64,000 nt of DNA, from contig NZ_BMNC01000006.1 in the NCBI RefSeq assembly GCF_014646255.1, positions 1-64,000 on the forward strand. Direction: 5' to 3'. This DNA is from Lentzea pudingi (GTDB lineage: Bacteria; Actinomycetota; Actinomycetes; Mycobacteriales; Pseudonocardiaceae). The notes beneath the pieces were generated by a model, which was not told where the DNA came from, did no database searches, and saw only the letters and a list, made by a program, of their open reading frames with translations. Of this stretch, positions 52,771-60,033 are shown in pieces (position 1 is the first letter of the stretch; each line of letters starts with the position of its first letter). Made by a program: the position numbers and the translations under genes.

Positions 52771-54531
52771 ATGACCACGATCAAGCCAACGCCCGTAGTC
52801 CCCCATCCGGGGGCGGCGCGCGCACGGCCGAAGGGCTCGTTCTTCCTGCAGCTGTTCAAGACGACGGATCCCAAGCAGATCGGGATCATGTACCTGACCA
52901 CGTCGTTCGTGTTCTTCCTGATCGGCGGCGTGATGGCGCTGCTGATGCGCGGCGAGCTGGCGCGGCCGGGCCTGCAGTTCCTGTCGAACGAGCAGTACAA
53001 CCAGCTGTTCACCATGCACGGCACGATCATGCTGCTGCTGTACGCGACGCCGATCCTCTTCGGTTTCGCGAACTACATCCTGCCGCTGCAGATCGGCTCG
53101 CCGGACGTCGCGTTCCCGCGCCTGAACGCCTTCTCGTACTGGCTGTACCTGTTCGGCGCCATCATCACCGTCTCGGGGTTCGTGACGCCGGGCGGCGCGG
53201 CGGACTTCGGCTGGTTCGCCTACACCCCGCTGTCGTCGGCCGTGCACTCGCCGGGCGTCGGCGCGGACCTGTGGATCATGGGCCTGGCGATCTCCGGTCT
53301 GGGCACGATCCTCGGCGCGGTCAACATGATCACCACCGTCGTGTGCCTGCGGGCGCCGGGCATGACGATGTTCCGGATGCCGGTGTTCACCTGGAACATC
53401 CTCGTGACGGCCGTGCTGATCCTCCTGGCGTTCCCGATCCTCACGGCCGCTTTGATGGGCCTGGCGGCGGACCGGCACCTCGGGGCGCACGTGTTCGACC
53501 CGGCCAACGGCGGCGTGATCCTGTGGCAACACCTGTTCTGGTTCTTCGGCCATCCCGAGGTGTACATCGTCGCGTTGCCGTTCTTCGGGATCGTGACGGA
53601 GATCTTCCCAGTGTTCAGCCGCAAACCGTTGTTCGGTTACAAGGGTTTGGTGTTCGCCACTCTCGCGATCGCCATGCTGTCCGTGGCCGTGTGGGCGCAC
53701 CACATGTACGCGACGGGTGCGGTGCTGCTGCCGTTCTTCGCGCTGATGACGTTCCTCATCGCGGTGCCGACGGGCATCAAGTTCTTCAACTGGATCGGCA
53801 CGATGTGGAAGGGGCAGCTGACGTTCGAGACGCCGATGCTGTTCTCGATCGGCTTCCTCGTGACGTTCCTCTTCGGTGGCCTCACCGGCATCTTGCTGGC
53901 CTCGCCCGCGGTCGACTTCCACGTGTCCGACACGTACTTCGTGGTGGCGCACTTCCACTACGTGCTGTTCGGCACGATCGTGTTCGCCACCTACGCGGGC
54001 ATCTACTTCTGGTTCCCGAAGATGACCGGGCGGATGCTCGACGAACCGTTGGGCAAGCTGCACTTCTGGACGACGTTCTTCGGATTCCACGGCACGTTCC
54101 TCGTGCAGCACTGGCTGGGGAACGAGGGCATGCCACGCCGTTACGCCGACTACCTTCCCTCGGACGGCTTCACGTTCCTCAACACGTTGTCGACCATCGG
54201 CGCGTTCCTGCTCGGCGCGTCCGTGCTCCCGTTCGTGTGGAACGTGTTCCGCTCCTACCGCTACGGCGACCCGGCTCCGGACGACGACCCGTGGGGCTAC
54301 GGCAACTCGCTGGAGTGGGCCACGACCTCACCCCCGCCGCGGCACAACTTCAAGGAACTGCCGCGGATCCGTTCGGAGCGTCCGGCGTTCGAGCTGCACT
54401 ACCCGCACATGGTGGAGCGGATGCGCGACGAGGCACACTTCTCGCTGACCCATCCCGGCAAGCACCGGGCGGGCAAGGACGAGGCCACCGAAAAGGCGCT
54501 CGCGTCGACCGAACGGGACGGCGTGGACTAG
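52771..54531 (+). CDS. ctaD: Cytochrome c oxidase subunit I
   Basis: 586 residues, twelve membrane helices. The catalytic core of the aa3 oxidase: haem ligand His in FTMHGTIM, the CuB His-Tyr pair in FFGHPEVYIVALP, HH in WAHHMY, and haem ligands in VVAHFHYVLFG. The start ATG 52771 has GGAGGAG eight bases upstream. Other oxidase subunits are not adjacent, as is usual in actinomycetes where ctaD stands alone. Confidence 0.97.
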   Translation: MTTIKPTPVVPHPGAARARPKGSFFLQLFKTTDPKQIGIMYLTTSFVFFLIGGVMALLMRGELARPGLQFLSNEQYNQLFTMHGTIMLLLYATPILFGFANYILPLQIGSPDVAFPRLNAFSYWLYLFGAIITVSGFVTPGGAADFGWFAYTPLSSAVHSPGVGADLWIMGLAISGLGTILGAVNMITTVVCLRAPGMTMFRMPVFTWNILVTAVLILLAFPILTAALMGLAADRHLGAHVFDPANGGVILWQHLFWFFGHPEVYIVALPFFGIVTEIFPVFSRKPLFGYKGLVFATLAIAMLSVAVWAHHMYATGAVLLPFFALMTFLIAVPTGIKFFNWIGTMWKGQLTFETPMLFSIGFLVTFLFGGLTGILLASPAVDFHVSDTYFVVAHFHYVLFGTIVFATYAGIYFWFPKMTGRMLDEPLGKLHFWTTFFGFHGTFLVQHWLGNEGMPRRYADYLPSDGFTFLNTLSTIGAFLLGASVLPFVWNVFRSYRYGDPAPDDDPWGYGNSLEWATTSPPPRHNFKELPRIRSERPAFELHYPHMVERMRDEAHFSLTHPGKHRAGKDEATEKALASTERDGVD

Positions 54532-54540
54532 CTCTCATGC

Positions 54541-54575
54541 CGGAGTCCGGCCCGCCTGCCGCAGACCGGACTCCG
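54541..54575. terminator. Bidirectional terminator between ctaD and the SCO6745-like gene
   Basis: Perfect 10-bp stem CGGAGTCCGG (54541-54550) with CCGGACTCCG (54566-54575), nine bases past the ctaD stop and 22 bases past the stop of the convergent gene. Confidence 0.75.
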
Positions 54576-54598
54576 CTCTTCGCTCTTCGCTCTTCGCT
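54574..54598. repeat. Short 7-bp tandem repeat
   Basis: CGCTCTT three times and a partial fourth copy (54574-54598), directly before the stop codon of the minus-strand gene at 54597. A different, longer 7-bp repeat lies at the other side of that gene. Confidence 0.8.
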
Positions 54599-55409
54599 AG
54601 CGGCGGCCGGGGCTCATCCCTGCGTCGACCACGGCCTTGCTCAACGGCGCGGCCAGCTCGACGAACCGCTGCTTCTCCTGGTCGGACAGGACGTCGTAGG
54701 CCGGCGCGGCCATGTGGTCCGTGTCGTCCTCGATGCCCTGCCGCAGCTCGCGCCCCTTCTCCGTGAGCAGCTGGTCCTCGCCCACAAGCCCACGCGCCTG
54801 CAGGTCCTGGACCGTCGCCGCCCACTGCTCCTCGGACCACGCACGCGTCTTGCGCAGCACATCAGCCGGATAGTCACCCGTCGCGACGTGCAGCACCAAC
54901 GCCTCGATACCAGTCACGTTGTGCCGCAAGAGAGCAGCAAGGTGCCCGTCACCCCGGAACTCACGCAACAACGTCTGCGCGTGGAACAGCTGCAGCCGAG
55001 GCTCGTCCGGCCACGGCAACGCAGCGTGCGCGGCGAACAACGGACGTCCGTGCAACATGTCCTTGGACCGCTCGGCCGCACGCCGCGCCAGTTCGTTGAT
55101 CTCCTTGAGGTCGTCCGGCAACACCTTCGCGAGCGCCTCGTCCGCCGCCTCCCAGCGCAGCTCCAGCATGCGCTCGGGCGACACCTTCTCCCACGCCTGC
55201 GGGATGCGCGCCCGCACGATCGCGGGGTTGAAGTTGTAGAACGTCGCGATCACGACCTCGGCCCCGACCGCCCCCAGCGCCGCGGCCCGCGACGCGAAGT
55301 AGCCGCCGGCCCGGTCGAGCCCGGCACTCGCGTACCGCTGCTCCGCCTCGGGAGAGAAGTAGATCATTCCGTGCACGGCCTCGAGCGAGCGAAACAGAGT
55401 CCTGATCAT
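54597..55409 (-). CDS. SCO6745-type helical/helix-turn-helix protein
   Basis: 270 residues. Recognisable as the actinobacterial family with the start LEAVHGMIYFSPEAEQRYASAG, a two-part helical domain (DRAGGYFASRAAALGAVGAEVVIATFYNFNP) and a winged-helix-like end (WAATVQDLQARGLVG, LTEKGRELRQGIEDDTD). Function is not established; DNA or ligand binding is possible. A convergent terminator separates it from ctaD. Confidence 0.8.
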   Translation of the reverse strand: MIRTLFRSLEAVHGMIYFSPEAEQRYASAGLDRAGGYFASRAAALGAVGAEVVIATFYNFNPAIVRARIPQAWEKVSPERMLELRWEAADEALAKVLPDDLKEINELARRAAERSKDMLHGRPLFAAHAALPWPDEPRLQLFHAQTLLREFRGDGHLAALLRHNVTGIEALVLHVATGDYPADVLRKTRAWSEEQWAATVQDLQARGLVGEDQLLTEKGRELRQGIEDDTDHMAAPAYDVLSDQEKQRFVELAAPLSKAVVDAGMSPGRR

Positions 55410-55530
55410 GCCTACAACCTAGAACGTCCAGGCTCGTAAGTCAGCCGCCGGTCCCGCTTCCGCAGTCCGGCCACTCGGTGCCGTCGCGCTCCGTCGTGTG
55501 CCACTCCCGCCCCTCGCCTCGCGCCGTCCG

Positions 55531-55609
55531 CCTCCCGCCTCCCGCCTCCCGCCTCCCGCCTCCCGCCTCCCGCCTCCCGCCTCCCGCCTCCCGCCTCCCG
55601 CCTCCCGCC
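55531..55609. repeat. Heptanucleotide tandem repeat, eleven copies of CCTCCCG
   Basis: Eleven identical copies of CCTCCCG from 55531 to 55607 with two further bases. It ends six bases before the TTGTCA box of the next gene. No gene crosses it with support. Copy number of such tracts can change by slippage. Confidence 0.95.
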
Positions 55610-55614
55610 AAAAA

Positions 55615-55637
55615 TTGTCAGACCCCTCTGCCAAGCT
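55615..55637 (+). promoter_or_regulatory. Degenerate DNA-damage type promoter of the DUF4240-type gene
   Basis: TTGTCAGAC (55615-55623), eight bases, CAAGCT (55632-55637) in place of TAnnnT. The GTG start lies seven bases on, so translation would be leaderless as for the RecB-family gene. The -10 box has C for the first T. Confidence 0.6.
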
Positions 55638-55644
55638 TCGAGTT

Positions 55645-56181
55645 GTGGACCCGAACACCTTCTGGAAGCTCATCTCCGACGCCCGAGCGAGCGTCGTCGA
55701 CCCGTCCGACGGGTACTCCGTGACGGCCGCGGCCACCACGCTGCTCGCCGAGCGTCCGCCTGCCGAGATCGTGGCGGCCCAACAGGTCCTGTGGGAGCTG
55801 CTGACGGCCTCGTACCAGAACCCGTTGTGGGCGGCCGCTTATCTGATCAACGGCGGCTGCTCGGACGACGGCTTCGACTACTTCCGCGGTTGGCTCGTGA
55901 CCCAGGGCGAGGAGACCTACACGGCCACCCTCGCCGACCCCGACTCACTGGCGGCCTTACCCGCGGTCGTCGCGGCCGCGGAGTCCGGCATGGAGTTCGA
56001 GTGCGAGGACGCGCTGTCGATCGCGTGGAACGCCCACATCAAGGCGACGGGCATGCAGTTACCTCAGGACGCCTTCCGGATCAGCTACCCCGCGCTCGAC
56101 CCGGACTGGGACTTCGACTTCGACGACAGCGCCGAACTGGCCACCCGCCTGCCCCGGCTGGCCGCGCTCTACGACGCCTGA
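55645..56181 (+). CDS. DUF4240-type protein
   Basis: 178 residues, cytosolic, acidic. DPNTFWKLISDAR is the family start; further marks are YLINGGCSDDGFDYFRGWLVTQGEE and the acidic end DPDWDFDFDDSAELATRLPRL. Function is unknown. The GTG 55645 start is fixed by the promoter box; the 49 codons upstream in frame translate the heptamer repeat as a Pro/Ser/Arg run and are not likely to be made. Confidence 0.85.
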   Translation: MDPNTFWKLISDARASVVDPSDGYSVTAAATTLLAERPPAEIVAAQQVLWELLTASYQNPLWAAAYLINGGCSDDGFDYFRGWLVTQGEETYTATLADPDSLAALPAVVAAAESGMEFECEDALSIAWNAHIKATGMQLPQDAFRISYPALDPDWDFDFDDSAELATRLPRLAALYDA

Positions 56182-56233
56182 CGCACCCGCACCCGGACGG
56201 CATCCGAAGTCCTGCTTCAACGGCGAAGTGCCG

Positions 56234-56662
56234 CTACAGCGCCACTTCCCGCGCCTGACCGCCCTCCACCCGCCCCGATCCGGCCACGAGCACACCGAAC
56301 GCCACGTGATCCAGCCACTGCGGAACCCTGGGCAGAGACCGGATCCGAGCGTTGTGACGCCCGACGACCTCCAGGTCGAGGGCGGCGATCAGCAACCCGG
56401 CCACCGCCCCACCGACTACACCCCGCACCGGCAGCCGTGTGAGTACGAACGTCCAAAACCCTGACACGGCAAGGTGCACGACAACGCCGGCACGAGCACC
56501 ACCGCCGACCAACGACCCGGCAGCCCGTGTGGCGCGCAGCAGATCGTCACGCTTCATCAGCGCGTGCACGGTCGACGGCACGCCGCTCAACACCACCGCG
56601 AGGAGGTACCTACGCATCAACGACTCGCGCATCCACGACACCCGCATCAACGGCGCCCGCAT
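56234..56662 (-). CDS. Small membrane protein at the end of the MoxR-VWA operon
   Basis: Up to 142 residues with three to four hydrophobic stretches (RYLLAVVLSGVPSTVHALMK, VVVHLAVSGFWTFVLTRL, VVGGAVAGLLIAALDL, HVAFGVLVAGSG). ATG 56662 overlaps the VWA stop (TGATG), which favours the long start; ATG 56617 (MRRYLLAV) is an alternative. The first 16 codons contain four ATG codons in a short repeat. I do not recognise the family. Confidence 0.6.
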   Translation of the reverse strand: MRAPLMRVSWMRESLMRRYLLAVVLSGVPSTVHALMKRDDLLRATRAAGSLVGGGARAGVVVHLAVSGFWTFVLTRLPVRGVVGGAVAGLLIAALDLEVVGRHNARIRSLPRVPQWLDHVAFGVLVAGSGRVEGGQAREVAL

Positions 56663-58590
56663 CACCGACGTCGACGCCGCGACTTCAGGTAGTCGCTCAC
56701 CACCGCAGCCCCGAGCCCTTCCTCGTCCGCCGACACCACGCGCCCACCGCCTCGCCGGGCCACGATGTCGACGAACGCGGCCAGGCGGGGGTCGTCGCCC
56801 AGCTTGAACACCGAGATCGTCGCCCCGAGCCTGGCGAGCGCGTCGACCTCGTTCAGGGTCTTGGCGAGCGTCCTGGGCAGCGGCGGGTAGTTGAACTCCG
56901 CGTCGCCCTCGGGTTCGAGGTGCGCGGTGGGTTCGCCGTCGGTCACGACCAGGACGACGGGCTGGGCGTCGGGATGACGCCGGACGTGACGGCCCGCCAG
57001 CAGCAACGCGTGGTGCAGGTTCGTGCCCTGTTCCCACACGCCTTCCAGCGCCGTCAGCTGACCGATGTCCACGGCCTCGGCATAACGCCCGAAGGTCACC
57101 AGTTGCAGCGCATCCGTCCGGAATCGGGTGCGCACGAGGTGATGCAGGGCGAGTGCCGTGCGTTTCATCGGCACCCAACGGCCGTCCTGCACCATCGACC
57201 AGGAGGTGTCTACACACAACGCGACAGCCGCACGGGTGCGGTGTTCGGTCTCGGACACTTCGAGATCGACGACGTCCAGGGACATCGAGCCGGAGCGCAG
57301 CACGGAGTTGCGCAGGGTTCGTGGCACGTCCCAGGGTTCGGTGTCGCCGAACTGCCACGGGCGGGTCGAGCCGATCAGCTCGCCCGCGGCGCCGGCCGAG
57401 GTCGTCTCGCGGGCACCCTGCGACGACCGCAGCTGGTCGACGACGCCACGCAGGGCCGTTTCGCCGAGGCGCCGCAACGCTTTCGGCGTCAGCTTCAGGG
57501 AGCCGTCCGGGGCGCGTTCGACGATGTTCTGCGAACGCAGGGCCTTCTCCAGCTCCGCGAGGCGGCGGGCGTCGACCGAGGCCGACTCGCCCAGCTGGCG
57601 TTCCAGCGCCTCCAGGTCGATGTCCTCCAGGCGGGCGCCCGGATACGACTGGGAGAGCTGCTCGGCCAGGGCGTCGAGCTCGGCGAGGTCCGCCATGGCC
57701 TGGGCGCCCTCGCCCAGGCCGAGCGGGTCCTGGCCGCGGAAGCGGGCGGACGACGTCCAGTCCTCGCCCGGCCGCAGACGTTGCAACAGGGAGTCCAGAG
57801 TGGACAGAGAGGAGCCGATACCACCGAAAGCCTGCTGTGACAGCGCGGACAGTTCGGCGCGCTGGGCGTCCGTCATCGAGTTCATCATGCGTTGCGCGGC
57901 GGCCGAGCGTGCGGCCAGTGCGTCGATGAGCTCGTCGACGTTGCGGGGCTTCTCCGGGAAGAACTCGCCGTGCTTGCGCATGAAGTCGTCGAACAGGCGC
58001 GGCGTGTCCGGGGAGCCGGAGGCGTGCGCCTCCAGCAGCGAGTTGAGGTCGCGAAGCATGCGCTGGATGCGCTCGACGTCGCGAGAGTCCACGTTGGACA
58101 GCGCGTCCTTCATGCCCTGGAAGCGCTGGTCCAGCAGTTCGCGGCCGAGCAGGTTGCGGATCTGCTCGAACGCCTCCCGCGCCTCCTGCGACCGCCAGTC
58201 GTAGTTCGACAGCTCCTGCACCGCGGCGGCGGTGCCCGGTGGCAGGGCGTCGAGCTGGGCCTCGCGGAAGCGCGCGTCGTCGGACGGGTCCGGGAACAAC
58301 GCCCGGCGCTCGGCGTCCAGAGCCCGGTCCAGCAGCTGGCGGACCTCCTGCAACGTGCCGTCGAGGCGGTGCCGGCGCTGGATCGACGCACGGCGCTGCC
58401 ACAGGCGTGAGGTCAGGTCGTCGAGGCCGCGGGTGCCGTCGACGCCGCGGCGCAGCAGTTCGCGCAGGGCGGACGACGGCGAGGCGCCCTCCATGATCTC
58501 GCGGCCGAGCTCGTCCACGGCCGCGCGGAGGTCCACCGGGGGCGCCAGCGGATCGGCGCCGCCGCCCCAGCGTCCGTAGCGGTATCTCAT
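56662..58590 (-). CDS. VWA-domain protein, MoxR partner
   Basis: 642 residues. A long helical N-terminal region (about 1-420) of charged heptad-like helices, then a von Willebrand A domain with MIDAS DTSWSM, the Thr/Gly loop near WEQGTNLHHALL and VLVVTDGEPTA. The C terminus is basic (LKSRRRRR). MoxR-VWA pairs act as metal-dependent chaperones or insertases for cofactors or complexes; the target is unknown. Its ATG overlaps the ATPase stop (ATGA). Confidence 0.9.
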   Translation of the reverse strand: MRYRYGRWGGGADPLAPPVDLRAAVDELGREIMEGASPSSALRELLRRGVDGTRGLDDLTSRLWQRRASIQRRHRLDGTLQEVRQLLDRALDAERRALFPDPSDDARFREAQLDALPPGTAAAVQELSNYDWRSQEAREAFEQIRNLLGRELLDQRFQGMKDALSNVDSRDVERIQRMLRDLNSLLEAHASGSPDTPRLFDDFMRKHGEFFPEKPRNVDELIDALAARSAAAQRMMNSMTDAQRAELSALSQQAFGGIGSSLSTLDSLLQRLRPGEDWTSSARFRGQDPLGLGEGAQAMADLAELDALAEQLSQSYPGARLEDIDLEALERQLGESASVDARRLAELEKALRSQNIVERAPDGSLKLTPKALRRLGETALRGVVDQLRSSQGARETTSAGAAGELIGSTRPWQFGDTEPWDVPRTLRNSVLRSGSMSLDVVDLEVSETEHRTRAAVALCVDTSWSMVQDGRWVPMKRTALALHHLVRTRFRTDALQLVTFGRYAEAVDIGQLTALEGVWEQGTNLHHALLLAGRHVRRHPDAQPVVLVVTDGEPTAHLEPEGDAEFNYPPLPRTLAKTLNEVDALARLGATISVFKLGDDPRLAAFVDIVARRGGGRVVSADEEGLGAAVVSDYLKSRRRRR

Positions 58591-59978
58591 CCGTACACCG
58601 ATCGGTCGTCGTCGGAGGAGTTGTCCTTCGACAGGTGGCGGGTCAGGTAGAGCGACTCCAGGGCCAGTTCCACGGCCGAGGCGATGCGGCCGACCGGGTC
58701 CTTCGGGCCCGCGCCCAGGCGTGCCGCGACCTCGTGCAGGATCGGGAGCTCCGGCAGCGCGGCCAGCAGGTCACCGGCGTGCACGCGGTCGCCGGTCGCG
58801 ACCGGGTGGCCGTCCGAGACGACCTCGGCGAGCGCGCGGAGGTTCAGGCCGGCCAGGCGGGCGCGGGCGGTGTCGGCGATCGAGCGGCGCAGCAGGTGGA
58901 CCAGGACCTCGTCCTCGCGGCCGTCCTCCCCCGCCTCGAACTCGAGCTTGCCGCGCAGCACGTCCGGCACCGACTCGAGGTCGATCGGGCGGGCGATGGC
59001 CGGGGTCTCGCCGATCAGCGCGGACCGGCGCAGTGCCGACGCCGCGACGGTCTCCGCCGCCGCGACGGCGAACCGGGCCGAGACGCCGGAGCGCTGGTCG
59101 ATCGACGACGACTCCCGCAGGTGCCGGACGAACCGGGCGATGATCTCCAGCAGGTGGTCGCCGACCTCGGCGACGAGGTCGGCCTCCTGGCGGACCAGGT
59201 CGACCTCGGCGTCGATCTCCAGCGGGTAGTGCGTGCGCACCTCGGCACCGAAGCGGTCCTTGAGCGGCGTGATGATGCGGCCGCGGTTCGTGTAGTCCTC
59301 GGGGTTCGCGGTGGCCACGAGCAGCACGTCCAGCGGCAGCCGCAGCGTGTAGCCGCGGACCTGGATGTCGCGCTCCTCCATGACGTTGAGCAGCGACACC
59401 TGGATGCGTTCGGCCAGGTCAGGAAGCTCGTTGATGGCGATGATGCCGCGGTGGGCGCGCGGGAGCATGCCGTAGTGGATGGTCTCCGGGTCGCCGAGCG
59501 AACGGCCTTGCGCGACCTTCACCGGGTCGACGTCGCCGACCAGGTCACCGACAGACGTGTCGGGCGTCGCGAGCTTCTCGGCGTAGCGCTCGGAGCGGTG
59601 CCGCCACACCACCGGCAGGTCGTCGCCGAGCTCGGCTGCCCGGCGCTTCGACTCGGGGGTGATCGGGTCGAGCGGGTGTTCACCCAGCTCGGAGCCCTCG
59701 ATGACGGGCGTCCACTCGTCGAGCAGCGAGATCAGACTGCGCAGCAGGCGCGTCTTGCCCTGCCCGCGCTCGCCGAGCAGGACGACGTCGTGGCCTGCGA
59801 GCAGCGCGCGTTCGAGCTGGGGAAGCACCGTGCGGTCGAAACCGACAATGCCGGGCCACGGGTTGCGTCCTTCGCGCAGGGCGGCGAGCAGGTTCTCCCT
59901 GATCTCGGTCTTGACGCCGCGCGGCAGGTGCCCGGCGGCGCGCAGTTCGCCCGCCGTGCGGGCCAGGTTCTGGGTCAC
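58587..59978 (-). CDS. MoxR/magnesium-chelatase-like AAA+ ATPase
   Basis: 463 residues. Walker A GERGQGKT, Walker B-like IIAINELPDL, sensor 1 VATANPEDYTNRG, then a helical lid; BchI/MoxR clade with an insertion around RGYTLRLPLDVL. The start is put at GTG 59978 because TAGCGT (59991-59986 on the minus strand) lies seven bases upstream, a leaderless arrangement; ATG 59996 would overlap the box. It is the first gene of ATPase-VWA-membrane protein, all joined by overlaps. Confidence 0.9.
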   Translation of the reverse strand: MTQNLARTAGELRAAGHLPRGVKTEIRENLLAALREGRNPWPGIVGFDRTVLPQLERALLAGHDVVLLGERGQGKTRLLRSLISLLDEWTPVIEGSELGEHPLDPITPESKRRAAELGDDLPVVWRHRSERYAEKLATPDTSVGDLVGDVDPVKVAQGRSLGDPETIHYGMLPRAHRGIIAINELPDLAERIQVSLLNVMEERDIQVRGYTLRLPLDVLLVATANPEDYTNRGRIITPLKDRFGAEVRTHYPLEIDAEVDLVRQEADLVAEVGDHLLEIIARFVRHLRESSSIDQRSGVSARFAVAAAETVAASALRRSALIGETPAIARPIDLESVPDVLRGKLEFEAGEDGREDEVLVHLLRRSIADTARARLAGLNLRALAEVVSDGHPVATGDRVHAGDLLAALPELPILHEVAARLGAGPKDPVGRIASAVELALESLYLTRHLSKDNSSDDDRSVYG

Positions 59979-60033
59979 GTGAACGACGCTACGCATCCGA
60001 ACCTGACCCGTCGACGTGGAGCGGCTCCAGCTC

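Noticed and set aside
55531..55609. Possible CRISPR array
   Set aside because: The units are 7 bp, contiguous and without spacers, and no cas gene is present; it is a simple tandem repeat.
55498..55644. N-terminal extension of the DUF4240-type protein through the heptamer repeat
   Set aside because: The extension is a Pro/Ala/Ser/Arg repeat created by the tandem repeat, precedes the promoter box, and lacks a ribosome site.
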